In this document: positions 9,381 through 18,958 of the stretch, in pieces
Layout: each line of letters begins with the position of its first letter
Position numbering within the stretch: the first letter of the stretch is position 1
Origin: an uncultured Actinomycetes bacterium
Lineage (GTDB): Bacteria; Actinomycetota; Actinomycetes; Mycobacteriales; Nakamurellaceae
Length of the DNA stretch: 64,000 nucleotides
Assembly: GCA_937926105.1 (NCBI GenBank)
Contig: CALANS010000050.1
Coordinates: 186,001 to 250,000, forward strand
Direction: 5' to 3'
Program-made: the position numbers and the translations under genes
The notes under the pieces: generated by a model
Seen by the model: the letters and a program-made list of their open reading frames with translations, nothing else
Databases searched by the model: none
What the model was told of the DNA's origin: nothing

Positions 9381-9546
9381 CCTGGCGGCCGTCGTACTGA
9401 CCGCAGTTCGGGCACGCAACGTGCGGGGGCTTGAGCTCGCGACAGGCCCGGTTCGAGCATGGCTCCAGGGTCGGCGCGCTGGCCTTCCACTGGGCCCGGC
9501 GGGCGCGGGTGGTGCTGCGGGACTTCTTGCGCTTCGGAACGGCCAC
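9367..9546 (-). CDS. rpmF: 50S ribosomal protein L32
   Basis: This 59-residue basic ribosomal protein begins [20 protein letters not shown] and carries the zinc-ribbon cysteines CSNRAC and CPNCG, so it is the zinc-binding (C+) form. The GTG start at 9546 is two bases after the DUF177 stop and has GAGGAGAAG upstream, inside the end of that gene. L32 beside DUF177 is one of the most conserved bacterial gene pairs. Confidence 0.96.
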   Translation of the reverse strand: MAVPKRKKSRSTTRARRAQWKASAPTLEPCSNRACRELKPPHVACPNCGQYDGRQVVGV

Positions 9547-9548
9547 TT

Positions 9549-10142
9549 CTACTTCTCCTCGATCTCGCCGGCGCGGTGGCCGGTGGGTTCCAACAGGTTC
9601 GCCAACGCGGCCCACCGCGGGTCCAGTGTGTCATGCCGGTGGTCCGGCCCAACCGCGTCCAGGCGCTCGCCGCATTGCGGGCACAGGCCGGGGCAGTCCG
9701 GCGAGCACACCGGAGCCGACGGCATGACGAGCACCAGCTCGTCGTGGACCAGCGGCTCCAGGTCGATCAGGTCGTCGACCAGCCGCGGGACCTCGTCCTC
9801 GTCGGTGGTCTCGGCCGTGGTCGAGTCGGGGTAGGCGTACATCTCGCGCAGCGGGGCCCGCACCGTCAGCGTCATCTCCCGCAGGCAACGCGCGCAGCTC
9901 GCGGTCGCCTCGGCGGTGGCGGTCGCGGTGACCAGCACCCCTTCGGCCACCGATTCGAGCAACCCGGACAGGTGCACGTCGCCGCCGGTCGGGATCTCCA
10001 CGACGGCGGTGGCGGTGCGTTCCGGGGCGGGCGCGTGCAGCTCCAGCGGATGCGACTGCCCGGGGCCGCGCCGCTTGGCGAGGCCCAGCGCCCGGGTGTC
10101 GATCACCCAGGGGGCGGCGTGCCGCGGGCGCGTGTCAGTCAT
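9549..10142 (-). CDS. DUF177 (YceD-like) domain protein
   Basis: This 197-residue cytoplasmic protein belongs to the YceD/DUF177 family, which is linked to 23S rRNA accumulation and always found next to rpmF. It shows the family's CARCLREM segment in the middle and an acidic DEVPRLVDDLIDLEPLVHDEL stretch. A second cysteine set (CSPDCPGLCPQCG) near the C-terminus is probably a metal-binding knuckle. The ATG at 10142 starts MTDTRPRHAAPWVID. It sits between sepIVA and rpmF, matching Rv2926c in M. tuberculosis. Confidence 0.92.
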   Translation of the reverse strand: MTDTRPRHAAPWVIDTRALGLAKRRGPGQSHPLELHAPAPERTATAVVEIPTGGDVHLSGLLESVAEGVLVTATATAEATASCARCLREMTLTVRAPLREMYAYPDSTTAETTDEDEVPRLVDDLIDLEPLVHDELVLVMPSAPVCSPDCPGLCPQCGERLDAVGPDHRHDTLDPRWAALANLLEPTGHRAGEIEEK

Positions 10143-10242
10143 GGCTCTCTCGCGTGGCGGTGGGCGGTCACGGGTGGACCGATGGCAACCGTTCCAGAGT
10201 AGTGGAGAATGCGCCCGGTTCCCAATCGGCGGGCTGAACCGG

Positions 10243-10974
10243 TCAGTCCCGGTAGTCGGCAGCCACCCCGGAGCGCAGTGCGGAACGCCCGCGGCCGACG
10301 GTGCGCAGCGTCTTGGTGAGGGTCTCCTCCAGCTCCGCGAGCCGGCCGTCCACGTATTGGTCGCATTCTCCGCGCAGCCGGTCGGACTCGCCGTGCGCGG
10401 CGTCCAGAATGTGCGCGGACTCGGCGTGCGCCGCCTGCACCACCTCGGAGGTGGACACCAGCCGCGCTTGCTCGGCCTGCCCGTCGGCGACGGCCCGCTC
10501 GTAGGTAGCCCGGCCGGCGGCGACCAGCCGATCCGCCTCACCGTGGCCGCGGGAGACCAGCGAGTCGTGCTGGTCCTGCCCGGCCTGGACGGTCCGGTCG
10601 GCGTCGGCCTGGGCGCGCGCCAGGATGGCCTCGGCCGCCTTGGTGGCCTCCTCGATCAACCGGTCCGCCTCGGCCCGCGCTCCCGCCACCGTGCCGGCGG
10701 CCTCGTTCTGCGCAGTTGCGACCAGCCGATGCGCCTCGGTCTCCGCCTCCGCGAGGGTCTGCTCCGCGCTGGAGCGCGCCTCGTCGATCATCTGATCGCG
10801 GTGGTCGAGCACGTCCTGGGCGTCGTCGAGCTCCCCGGGGACGGCGTCGCGGACATCGTCCAGCAGGTCCAGCACGTCGCCGCGAGGCACCACGCAGGAT
10901 GCCGTCATCGGCAGCCCTCGGGCCTCCTCGACCAGGGTCACCAGTTGGTCGAGCGCCTCGAACACCCGATACAC
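10243..10974 (-). CDS. sepIVA: SepIVA-like DivIVA-family septation/cell-growth protein
   Basis: The protein has about 243 residues. A short N-terminal segment (VYRVFEALDQLVTLVEEARGLP) and a helix-rich linker precede a long coiled coil of repeating Ala/Glu/Asp/Arg heptads, for example EADRLIEEATKAAEAIL. This is the pattern of mycobacterial SepIVA (Rv2927c), which organises division and membrane-domain cell wall synthesis, and it sits at the same place beside DUF177 and rpmF. GTG 10974 is chosen because GGGAGGA lies just upstream; an earlier GTG at 10998 has no such site. Function is inferred from synteny and architecture. Confidence 0.82.
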   Translation of the reverse strand: MYRVFEALDQLVTLVEEARGLPMTASCVVPRGDVLDLLDDVRDAVPGELDDAQDVLDHRDQMIDEARSSAEQTLAEAETEAHRLVATAQNEAAGTVAGARAEADRLIEEATKAAEAILARAQADADRTVQAGQDQHDSLVSRGHGEADRLVAAGRATYERAVADGQAEQARLVSTSEVVQAAHAESAHILDAAHGESDRLRGECDQYVDGRLAELEETLTKTLRTVGRGRSALRSGVAADYRD

Positions 10975-11073
10975 GCTTGATCCTCCCGTCGGCGTCACCG
11001 CGCCCGCCGCGGCGGGTTCAGTGTGTCAAGAACGGACCCGCCGGTCGGGGAGCCACGCGGGACCGACCGGGCG

Positions 11074-11565
11074 CTACCGCCGCGTCAGGGGGGTGGGCAG
11101 CTTGCGGCGCAGCGCCGCTGTTACCTCCGCAGGCAGCAGCGCCGACACGTCTCCGCCGTAGCTGGCAACCTGCTTGACCAGGGATGAGGACAGGAACGAG
11201 TGCTCTGGGCTGGTCGGGATGAACAGCGTGTCCACGTCGGCCAGGCCGGAGTTCATCTGGGCCATCTGCAGCTCGTAGTCGAAGTCCGACACCGCGCGCA
11301 GGCCCTTGACGATGGCGCTGATGTGCCGGCGCCGGCAGTAGTCCACCAGCAGGCCCTGGAACGAGTCGACCGAGACGTTGTCCCAGCCGGCGGTGGTGGC
11401 GCGCAGCAGTTCCAGCCGTTCTGCGGTGTCGAACAGACCGGTCTTGTTGGGGTTGACCAGCACGGCAACGGTGACGGTGTCGAACAGGCGCGCCGCCCTG
11501 GCGATGATGTCCAGGTGTCCCAGGGTGGGCGGGTCGAACGACCCGGGGCACACCGCGTGCGTCAT
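11074..11565 (-). CDS. coaD: Phosphopantetheine adenylyltransferase
   Basis: CoaD makes dephospho-CoA from phosphopantetheine and ATP, the fourth step of coenzyme A synthesis. The 163-residue protein starts MTHAVCPGSFDPPTLGHLDII, with the nucleotidyltransferase TxGH motif, and later has the family's SSSLVKQVA helix. Its ATG at 11565 overlaps the rsmD stop by four bases (ATGA), so the two are coupled. This rsmD-coaD pair is highly conserved. Confidence 0.96.
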   Translation of the reverse strand: MTHAVCPGSFDPPTLGHLDIIARAARLFDTVTVAVLVNPNKTGLFDTAERLELLRATTAGWDNVSVDSFQGLLVDYCRRRHISAIVKGLRAVSDFDYELQMAQMNSGLADVDTLFIPTSPEHSFLSSSLVKQVASYGGDVSALLPAEVTAALRRKLPTPLTRR

Positions 11566-12125
11566 GATGCGCGACCGTAGCAGACCAGGGTGTCGCCGTA
11601 CCGGCGGGTCCGCACCCCGTGCCACGGCTCCGGCCAGTCGAATTCTCCGGCCCGCGCGGCCAGTTCCAGCACCACATCCGTGGCCGGGCGCAGCCGGCCG
11701 GCGGCGCGCAGGGCGGCCAGGATCTCGCGCAGCGCGTCGCCCGGCAGCGTGTACGGCGGGTCAGCGACCACGATGTCGAAGGCCTCACCCGGGGTGCGGG
11801 CAAAGTCCGCGGCGTCGCCGGGGAACACCGTCACCGCAGTGGGCTCAGCGGCCTCCAACGCCTGAATATTGGCGCGGATCGCGGCCAGTGCAGCCCGATC
11901 CCGCTCCACCAGCACCACCCGTGCGGCGCCGCGGGAGGCGAGCTCCAGGCCAAGCGCTCCGGTGCCGGCATACAGATCCAGCACGGACGCGCCGTCCAGT
12001 CCGCCGGTGGCGGCCAGCGCGTTGCCGATCGCGGCGCGCACCTTCTCGCCGGTGGGCCGGGTGACGGTGCCGGCCGGGACGACCAGTCGACGCCCACGCC
12101 AGCGCCCACCGACGATCCTCGTCAC
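11562..12125 (-). CDS. rsmD: 16S rRNA (guanine966-N2)-methyltransferase
   Basis: RsmD methylates G966 of 16S rRNA. The 187-residue protein has the N-terminal strand MTRIVGGRWRGRRL, the SAM-binding motif VLDLYAGTGALGLE and the catalytic DPPY (VVADPPYTLPG). The usual RPTSDRVREAL segment reads RPTGEKVRAAIGNAL here, a mild variation. It is translationally coupled to coaD and follows pyc on the same strand by 24 bp. Confidence 0.95.
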   Translation of the reverse strand: MTRIVGGRWRGRRLVVPAGTVTRPTGEKVRAAIGNALAATGGLDGASVLDLYAGTGALGLELASRGAARVVLVERDRAALAAIRANIQALEAAEPTAVTVFPGDAADFARTPGEAFDIVVADPPYTLPGDALREILAALRAAGRLRPATDVVLELAARAGEFDWPEPWHGVRTRRYGDTLVCYGRAS

Positions 12126-12149
12126 CGCCGGGCTCCCGTCACCGTCGGC

Positions 12150-15100
12150 TCACCGCTGGCTCAGCACGACGAGCAGGTCGCCACCCTCCACCTGCTGCAC
12201 CCGGCCGATCGCCGTGCGGGCCACGGTGCCGGCGGTGGGGGCAGTGATGGAGGCCTCCATCTTCATCGCCTCGATGGTGGCCACGACCTGGCCGGCGGCC
12301 ACCGTGTCCCCCTCGGCGACGGTGAGCGTGACCGCCCCGGCGAATGGCGCCGCGATGTGATGCGGGTTCCCGGGGTCGGCCCGCTCGGCGACCGGCACGT
12401 TCACGGCCACCGACCGGTCGCGGATCTGCAGCGGACGCAGTTGCCCGTTGAGCGTGGTCACGACCGTACGCATGCCCTTCTCGTCCGGCTCGCCGATGGC
12501 CTCGATGCCGGCGATCAATTGCACGCCGGGCTCCAGGTCGATCACGTGCTCGGTCCCGGGGGCCAGCCCGTACAGGTAGTCCGCGGTGGGCAACACGGCG
12601 ATGTCGCCGTACTCGTCGCGCAACTCGCCGAAGGAGCGCGACGGCGCCGGGAACAGCAGCCGGTTCAGAGTGGGGCGCGGATCGGCGGCCAAGTCTTCGG
12701 CATCCTGATCGGACAGTGTTCCGGTGCGCGGGGCGTGACTCCGGCCGGCCAAGGCCTTGCTGCGGAACGGTTCCGGCCAGCCGCCAGCCGGCTCCCCCAG
12801 CTCCCCGGACAGGAACCCGATCACCGAGTCGGGGATGTCGAACCGGCCCGGATCGGCCTCGAACTCGGACGGGCTCACACCGGCACCGACCAGATGCAGT
12901 GCCAGGTCCCCCACCACCTTGGACGACGGGGTGACCTTCACCAGCCGGCCGAGCATGGCGTCGGCGGCGGCGTAGGTGGCCTCGATCTGCTCGAAGCGAT
13001 CGCCCAGACCCAGCGCGATGGCCTGCTGGCGCAGGTTGGACAGCTGCCCACCGGGAATCTCGTGCCGGTACACCCGCCCGGTAGGTGAGCGCAGGCCGGA
13101 CTCGAACGGCGCGTACAGGGCGCGGACGGCCTCCCAGTACGGCTCCAGGTCCTGTACCGCCGACAGTGTCAGCCCGGAGGCCCTGTCGGTGTGGTCGGTG
13201 GCGGCGACCAGCGCGGACAGCGGAGGCTGGCTCGTGGTGCCGGACATCGGGGCGCTGGCGGCGTCCACGGCGTCCACGCCGGCGTCGATCGCGGCCAGCA
13301 GGGTGGCCAGCTGCCCGCCGGCGGTGTCGTGGGTGTGCAGGTGCACCGGCAGGTCGAAGCGTTTCCGCAACGCGGTAACGAGGATCCGAGCGGCCGGGGC
13401 GCGCAGCAGGCCGGCCATGTCCTTGATGGCCAGGATGTGCGCCCCAGCGTCGACGATCTGCTCGGCCAGGCGCAGGTAGTAGTCCAGGGTGTAGAGCGTC
13501 TCGGCGGGGTCCGCCAGGTCCGCGGTGTAGCACAGCGCGACCTCGGCGATGGACGTGCCGGTCTCGGCGACCGCGTCGATGGCCGGGCGCATCTGCTCGA
13601 TGTCGTTGAGGGCGTCGAAGATCCGGAACAGCTGGATACCGGTGTCGGCGGCGGTGGCCACGAACCGCCGGGTGACCTTTTCCGGATAGGGCGTGTAGCC
13701 GACGGTGTTGCGGCCGCGCAGCAACATCTGTAGGCAGATGTTGGGTAGCGCCGCGGACAGCGTTTCCAGCCGCTCCCACGGATCCTCGCCGAGGAAGCGC
13801 AGCGCGACGTCGTAGGTGGCGCCGCCCCAGGCCTCGATGGACAGCAGTTGCGGGGTGAGCCGGGCCACGGCCGGGGCGACGGCGGCCAGGTCGCGGGTGC
13901 GGACCCTGGTGGCCAGTAGCGACTGGTGGGCGTCGCGGAAGGTGGTATCGGTGACGGCGACGGCGGACTGCGCGCGCAACTGGCGGGCGAAGGCCGCCGG
14001 TCCGAGCTCGGCCAACCGCTGCCGACTGCCAGGCGGCGGCCCGGCCTCGGGCAGCCGGGGCAGCTTGCTGCGCGGCTCGGCGAGCACCGCCGGACGGTCG
14101 CCGTGCGGCTTGTTGACGGTGACGTCGGCGAGGTAGCTCAGCAGCTTGGTGCCGCGATCGGCGGAGTGCCGGGCGGTCAGCAGCTGCGGGTGCTGCTCGA
14201 TGAACGAGGTAGTCACGCCGCCGGCCGCGAAGTCCGGATCATCCAGCACCGCCTGCAGGAACGGGATGTTGGTGGCGATGCCGCGCACCCGGAACTCCGC
14301 AAGCGCCCGTCGGGCCCGGCGCAGCGCCTGCGGCCAGTCGGCGCCCCGGCAGGTCAGCTTGACCAGCAGCGAGTCGAAGTGTGCGCTGACCTCGGCGCCG
14401 GCATGCACCGTGCCACCGTCCACCCGCACTCCGGCCCCGCCGGGCGAACGGTAGGTGATGATGCGGCCGGTGTCCGGGCGGAACCCGTTGGCCGGGTCCT
14501 CGCTGGTGACCCGGCACTGCAGCGCCGCCCCCCGGACGGTGACGGCGTCCTGGGTCAGACCCAGACCGGCCAGGGTTTCGCCGGCGGCGATGCGGATCTG
14601 GCTGGAGACCAGGTCGATGTCGGTGATCTCCTCGGTGACGGTGTGCTCCACCTGAATCCGTGGATTCATTTCGATGAAATGGTGCCGTCCGTCGGTGCCC
14701 AGCAGGAACTCCACCGTGCCGGCGTTCACGTAGCCGATCTGCCGGGCGAAGGCGACGGCGTCCGCGCAGATCGCCTGCCGGATGGCCGGGTCGAGCCCCA
14801 CAGCGGGGGCCACCTCGATGACCTTCTGGTGCCGCCGCTGCACCGAGCAGTCCCGCTCGTACAGGTGGATCGCGGCGCCGGAAGCGTCGGCGAGAACCTG
14901 CACCTCGATGTGCCGCGGGTCGACCACCGCCCGTTCCAGAAACACGGTCGGGTCGCCGAACGCGGACTCGGCCTCGCGCATCGCGGTCCGGATCGCCTCA
15001 GGAAGGTCGTCCGGATGGTCGACGCGGCGCATGCCGCGACCACCGCCACCGGCGACCGCCTTGACGAACACCGGGAAACCGACCGCCGCCGCCCCGGCGA

Positions 15101-15533
15101 CCAACTCGTCGGCGTCCGCGGACGGCGGCGTGGACTCCAGCACCGGCAGCCCGGCCTCGCGGGCGGCAGCCACGGCGCGGGACTTGTTGCCCGCCAGCTC
15201 CAGCACCTCGGCCGGCGGCCCGATGAAGGCGATACCGGCGTCCGCGCACGCCTGGGCCAGGTTCGGGTTCTCCGACAGGAAGCCGTATCCCGGATAGACC
15301 GCGTCGGCGCCGGCGGTGCGGGCGGCGGCGACGATCTCGTCGACGTCCAGGTAGGCGCGCACCGGATGCCCGACCTCACCGATCTGGTACGCCTCGTCGG
15401 CCTTTTGCCGGTGGGTGGAGTTGCGGTCCTCGTACGGATACACGGCCACGGACGGCACGCCCAGCTCGTAGGCGGCGCGGAAGGCACGGATGGCGATCTC
15501 GCCGCGGTTGGCAACCAGGATCTTGGCAAACAT
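12150..15533 (-). CDS. pyc: Pyruvate carboxylase
   Basis: This biotin enzyme converts pyruvate, bicarbonate and ATP to oxaloacetate, refilling the TCA cycle. The 1127-residue single chain has the full layout. The biotin carboxylase domain runs from MFAKILVANRGEIA to about residue 450, with the ATP-binding GGGGRGMR loop. The carboxyltransferase TIM barrel lies at about 530-830 (TTFRDAHQSLLATR, and metal-binding HTHDTAGG). An allosteric domain follows, then a C-terminal biotinyl domain with the biotinylated Lys in EAMKMEAS. An ATG three codons earlier, at 15542, is an alternative start. The product may share the 2-oxoacid pool with the lpdA and sucB products further right. Confidence 0.97.
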   Translation of the reverse strand: MFAKILVANRGEIAIRAFRAAYELGVPSVAVYPYEDRNSTHRQKADEAYQIGEVGHPVRAYLDVDEIVAAARTAGADAVYPGYGFLSENPNLAQACADAGIAFIGPPAEVLELAGNKSRAVAAAREAGLPVLESTPPSADADELVAGAAAVGFPVFVKAVAGGGGRGMRRVDHPDDLPEAIRTAMREAESAFGDPTVFLERAVVDPRHIEVQVLADASGAAIHLYERDCSVQRRHQKVIEVAPAVGLDPAIRQAICADAVAFARQIGYVNAGTVEFLLGTDGRHHFIEMNPRIQVEHTVTEEITDIDLVSSQIRIAAGETLAGLGLTQDAVTVRGAALQCRVTSEDPANGFRPDTGRIITYRSPGGAGVRVDGGTVHAGAEVSAHFDSLLVKLTCRGADWPQALRRARRALAEFRVRGIATNIPFLQAVLDDPDFAAGGVTTSFIEQHPQLLTARHSADRGTKLLSYLADVTVNKPHGDRPAVLAEPRSKLPRLPEAGPPPGSRQRLAELGPAAFARQLRAQSAVAVTDTTFRDAHQSLLATRVRTRDLAAVAPAVARLTPQLLSIEAWGGATYDVALRFLGEDPWERLETLSAALPNICLQMLLRGRNTVGYTPYPEKVTRRFVATAADTGIQLFRIFDALNDIEQMRPAIDAVAETGTSIAEVALCYTADLADPAETLYTLDYYLRLAEQIVDAGAHILAIKDMAGLLRAPAARILVTALRKRFDLPVHLHTHDTAGGQLATLLAAIDAGVDAVDAASAPMSGTTSQPPLSALVAATDHTDRASGLTLSAVQDLEPYWEAVRALYAPFESGLRSPTGRVYRHEIPGGQLSNLRQQAIALGLGDRFEQIEATYAAADAMLGRLVKVTPSSKVVGDLALHLVGAGVSPSEFEADPGRFDIPDSVIGFLSGELGEPAGGWPEPFRSKALAGRSHAPRTGTLSDQDAEDLAADPRPTLNRLLFPAPSRSFGELRDEYGDIAVLPTADYLYGLAPGTEHVIDLEPGVQLIAGIEAIGEPDEKGMRTVVTTLNGQLRPLQIRDRSVAVNVPVAERADPGNPHHIAAPFAGAVTLTVAEGDTVAAGQVVATIEAMKMEASITAPTAGTVARTAIGRVQQVEGGDLLVVLSQR

Positions 15534-15765
15534 GGTGGGCATCTTTCTCGTCGGGTTTCTCGTCGGGGCGGTCGGATGGTGCTGCCTGTCGAGGCCGGGC
15601 GAGTTCCTGGTCGGTGTGATGACGCTATCGCGCCGGGCGATTCGACCCGTCATCGACGCCGACCGGGTGGCCGGCCCGTGAAGGGGAACCGCGCCGTCCG
15701 CGTCGGGCCGTGCGGGTACCGGGCCGATCCGCACCACCATCTGGCCGGGTGTGCGGCAGTCACCG

Positions 15766-18018
15766 CTATCCCTTGGCCAGGTAATCCTGGCCCTCGGCGT
15801 CCACGATCGCGTCCGCCATGGCCGCCAGCCCCGGCATGCCGGCCATCTCGGGATCATCGCTCACCAGCTCGATCGCATCCTCCCTCGCCTGCTCGATCAC
15901 CGGTCGGTCGCGCAGCAGCGACAGCAGCTTGAGTGAGGAGTTCCGACCCGCCTGGCTGGTGCCCAGCACGTCGCCCTCCCGGCGCAGGCTCAGGTCCGCC
16001 TCGGCCAGCAGGAACCCGTCCCCGGTGGCAGCGACCGCGTCCAGCCGGGCCCGGCCGGGTGTTCCGGCCTGAGCCTCCGACACCAGCAGGCACACCCCCG
16101 GCACGCCGCCCCGCCCCACCCGGCCACGCAGCTGATGCAGCTGCGACATGCCGAACCGCTCGGCGTCCATGATCACCATCACCGACGCGTTGGGCACGTC
16201 CACCCCGACCTCGATCACGGTGGTCGCGACCAGCACGTCGATGTCGCCGGCGGCGAAGGCGCGCATCACGGCGTCCTTGTCGGCCGAGGCCATCCGGCCG
16301 TGCAGCAGGTCCAGCCGCAGCCCGGCCAGCGGGCCGGCGCGCAACTGCTCCGCGACGTCCAGCACGGCCAGCGGCGGACGCCGCTGCGAGACCTCGTCAC
16401 CGCCCCGCTCGCCCACACCGTCGCCGTCGTACGGCTGGTCAGCCCACCCCTCCTCGCCGGCGTCGTCACCGATCTTCGGGCACACCACGTAGGCCTGGTG
16501 CCCGGCGGTGACCTCCTCACGAATGCGCTGCCAGGCCCGGTCCAGCCAACCCGGCTTCTCCGCCGACGGCACCACCGTGGTGGACACCCCTGCCCGGCCC
16601 ACCGGCAGCTGCGACAGCGTCGAGGTATCCAGATCGCCGTACACCGTCATCGCCACGGTGCGCGGGATCGGGGTGGCCGTCATCACCAGAACGTGCGGCG
16701 GGCTGGCGGCGGGATCCTTGGAACGCAACGCATCCCGCTGCTCCACCCCGAACCGATGCTGCTCGTCGATCACCACCAGACCGAGGTTGGGAAAGATCAC
16801 GTCCTCACTCAGCAGGGCGTGCGTACCCACCACGATGCCCGGCTGACCCGACGCGATATCCAGCAGCGCCCGTCTCCGGGTGGCCGTCGAGCTCGACCCG
16901 GTCAGCAGCGTCACCGCGATCGCCTCCGGCGCGCTGCCCAACTCGCCACCCATCCCCAGCGGCCCCAGCACCGCGCGCAGCGAACGGGCGTGCTGTGCGG
17001 CCAGTACCTCGGTGGGAGCCAGCATCGCCGCCTGCCTCCCGGAGTCGATCACCTGCAGCATCGCCCGCAGCGCGACCACCGTCTTACCCGAGCCCACCTC
17101 GCCCTGCAGCAGCCGGTTCATCGGGTGAATGGTCGCCAGATCCCGGGCGATCACCTCGCCGACGTCGCGCTGGCCGTCGGTCAGGGTGAACGGCAGCGCG
17201 CCGTCGAACGCATCCAACAGCTTGCCCGGCACCGGAGGGCACGGTTCGGCGGGAAATTCCCTGGCCCGGGCGCGCCGGCGAGCCAGCACCAGCTGCAGCG
17301 CCAGCGCCTCGTCGAAGCGCAGCCGATGCTGGGCACGCTCCAGCAGCTCGGCGCTCGCCGGACGGTGGATGTTGCGCAGCGCGGTGTCCAGATCGATCAG
17401 CCCGCGGCCGGCCAGCAGCACCCCGGGCACCGGATCGGCGATCGGCCCGAGCACCTGCAGCACCTGCCGGACGGAGCGCTGCACCAGGGCGGCCGTGAGC
17501 CCGTCGGAGAGCGGGTAGACCGGGATCAGCCCGCCGGCAAAGGTTTCCAGCAGCTCCAGCACGCCGGCCACGTCACCGATCTGCCCGTCCGTGGTGGCCA
17601 CATCGGGGCCGGACAGTTGCAGCGTGGTGCGAAAGGCGCTGACCTTGCCGGAGAACAGCGCCTCCATGCCGGGGAGCAGCTTCTCGCTCATCCACGGCTG
17701 GTTGAAGAAGGTGCAGGTCAGCGGGCGCCTTCCATCGGTGACGTGCACCGTGGTGATGTGCCGCGGCCGGCGCTGACCGGGCTTGCGCGGCAGCGGGCGG
17801 GTCTCGACCTTCACAATGCGCGCCCAGACCGTGGCGCGGTCGCCGACCTTCAACTGGGCCAGATCGGTGAGCTTGCCGCGCTCGGAGTACCGGCGGGGAT
17901 AGTGCCGCAGCAGATCCCCGATGGTGAGCAGGGACGCCTTGGCGAGCGGTGCCGCCGTCCTCCCGCCGAGCACGTCTCGCAGCGGCGTGGCCATCGCTGG
18001 TGTGTCCCGCTGCTGCAC
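15766..18018 (-). CDS. recG: ATP-dependent DNA helicase RecG
   Basis: RecG remodels stalled replication forks and Holliday junctions. The 750-residue protein has an N-terminal OB/wedge domain with the family stretch HYPRRYSERGKLTDLAQL. It then has helicase motifs GEVGSGKTVVALRAM (motif I), DEQHRFGVEQR (motif II) and MTATPIPRTVAM (motif III), the C-terminal helicase lobe QLRGRVGRGG, and the RecG-specific tail. I chose GTG 18018 because AGGAAGGCGG precedes it; ATG 17994 is the alternative. In many Actinobacteria rpmB and a DAK-domain gene sit next to recG. Here a catabolic island takes that place. Confidence 0.96.
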   Translation of the reverse strand: MQQRDTPAMATPLRDVLGGRTAAPLAKASLLTIGDLLRHYPRRYSERGKLTDLAQLKVGDRATVWARIVKVETRPLPRKPGQRRPRHITTVHVTDGRRPLTCTFFNQPWMSEKLLPGMEALFSGKVSAFRTTLQLSGPDVATTDGQIGDVAGVLELLETFAGGLIPVYPLSDGLTAALVQRSVRQVLQVLGPIADPVPGVLLAGRGLIDLDTALRNIHRPASAELLERAQHRLRFDEALALQLVLARRRARAREFPAEPCPPVPGKLLDAFDGALPFTLTDGQRDVGEVIARDLATIHPMNRLLQGEVGSGKTVVALRAMLQVIDSGRQAAMLAPTEVLAAQHARSLRAVLGPLGMGGELGSAPEAIAVTLLTGSSSTATRRRALLDIASGQPGIVVGTHALLSEDVIFPNLGLVVIDEQHRFGVEQRDALRSKDPAASPPHVLVMTATPIPRTVAMTVYGDLDTSTLSQLPVGRAGVSTTVVPSAEKPGWLDRAWQRIREEVTAGHQAYVVCPKIGDDAGEEGWADQPYDGDGVGERGGDEVSQRRPPLAVLDVAEQLRAGPLAGLRLDLLHGRMASADKDAVMRAFAAGDIDVLVATTVIEVGVDVPNASVMVIMDAERFGMSQLHQLRGRVGRGGVPGVCLLVSEAQAGTPGRARLDAVAATGDGFLLAEADLSLRREGDVLGTSQAGRNSSLKLLSLLRDRPVIEQAREDAIELVSDDPEMAGMPGLAAMADAIVDAEGQDYLAKG

Positions 18019-18175
18019 GTGACCGCCTTCCTGCGGCTGCGCGGCGCGTCCCCCGCTCCGTCCCCTGCCCGCGCACCCATCCTGCACCGTGCGGCCGACA
18101 CCCCCGCCGACACCCCGGTCGACGATCCGCCGCCAGGACGCCCGTCGGGGTCATGGTCCGAACGCGCCGAACCGG

Positions 18176-18940
18176 TCAGTACCGGAAGTCCTGCACCCCG
18201 GAGATGTCGGTGCCCGAGTCGACGAAGTGCGACGGATCGATGCCACGCGCGTCGTCCCCCACGCTGTGGCTGGACACCAGGTGCTCGGTCAGCAGGCGAC
18301 GGACCTCATCGGGATCGCGATCGGCCAGCGCCGACACGATGGCGGCGTGCTCGCTGGCGTTGCTCCGGGCCGACGCTTCCGAGTGGCCGATCACCATCCG
18401 GTACCGGCTGACCCGGTGCAGGACTCCGTCCAGCAGGGACGTCAGCACCGCATTGCCGGACATCGACACCAGGGTCAAATGAAACGCCCGGGTGAGTGCG
18501 GACAGGTCGCTCTCGCTCGAGCGGGCCCGCCGCCGCATCTGGGCGATGTTGGCGCGCAGCGCGGCCAGATCCTGACGACTCGGCCCGTTGGCCGCGGCGG
18601 TGGCGGCGGCGGGGGGCTCGAGCACCAGCCGAGCCTGTTGGATGTCGCGCAACTCGCGCCAGGACAGCGGAGTCACGACCGCCCCGACATTCGCCACCAC
18701 CTGCAGCGCGCCCTCGGAAGCCAACCGGGCGATCGCCTCCCGGACGGGGATCTTGGAGACCTCCAGGTCCCGGGAGATCCGGTCCGCGTTGACCCGGGCC
18801 GTCGGCGGCAGCCGGCCGGCGGACACCTCCCCGCGTAGCCAGCGGTACACCTGGTCGGACTTCGAGCCTTCGCCGTCCAGGCCGGATCGTTCGGCGGGAG
18901 CGTGGGTACCGCTCGCTATCGCAGGGGTTCTCCTGGTCAC
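18176..18940 (-). CDS. GntR-family transcriptional regulator with FCD ligand domain
   Basis: The 254-residue protein has an N-terminal winged helix (QVYRWLRGEVSAGRLPP, then RISRDLEVSKIPVREAIARLASEG), followed by an all-helical FCD domain. The FCD metal and ligand positions include the His in RAFHLTLV and the late EHAAIVSALADRDPDEVRRLLTEHL. Such proteins bind carboxylates or amino-acid-like ligands and usually repress the neighbouring catabolic operon. GTG 18940 is preceded by GAGGGGAG. It lies 18 bp after the first gamma-glutamyltransferase gene on the same strand, so the two are probably co-transcribed and it likely controls the divergent promoter at 20708-20809. Confidence 0.9.
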   Translation of the reverse strand: MTRRTPAIASGTHAPAERSGLDGEGSKSDQVYRWLRGEVSAGRLPPTARVNADRISRDLEVSKIPVREAIARLASEGALQVVANVGAVVTPLSWRELRDIQQARLVLEPPAAATAAANGPSRQDLAALRANIAQMRRRARSSESDLSALTRAFHLTLVSMSGNAVLTSLLDGVLHRVSRYRMVIGHSEASARSNASEHAAIVSALADRDPDEVRRLLTEHLVSSHSVGDDARGIDPSHFVDSGTDISGVQDFRY

Positions 18941-18958
18941 GCTCCCCTCCTACGGGTC

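Noticed and set aside
12139..13779. Minus-strand ORF of 546 codons overlapping pyc
   Set aside because: It is an out-of-frame shadow of the pyruvate carboxylase gene; only the pyc frame shows biotin and carboxyltransferase motifs.
16135..18411. Plus-strand ORF of 758 codons
   Set aside because: It is antisense to recG and rich in His/Gln/Arg, with no domain; recG on the other strand is intact.
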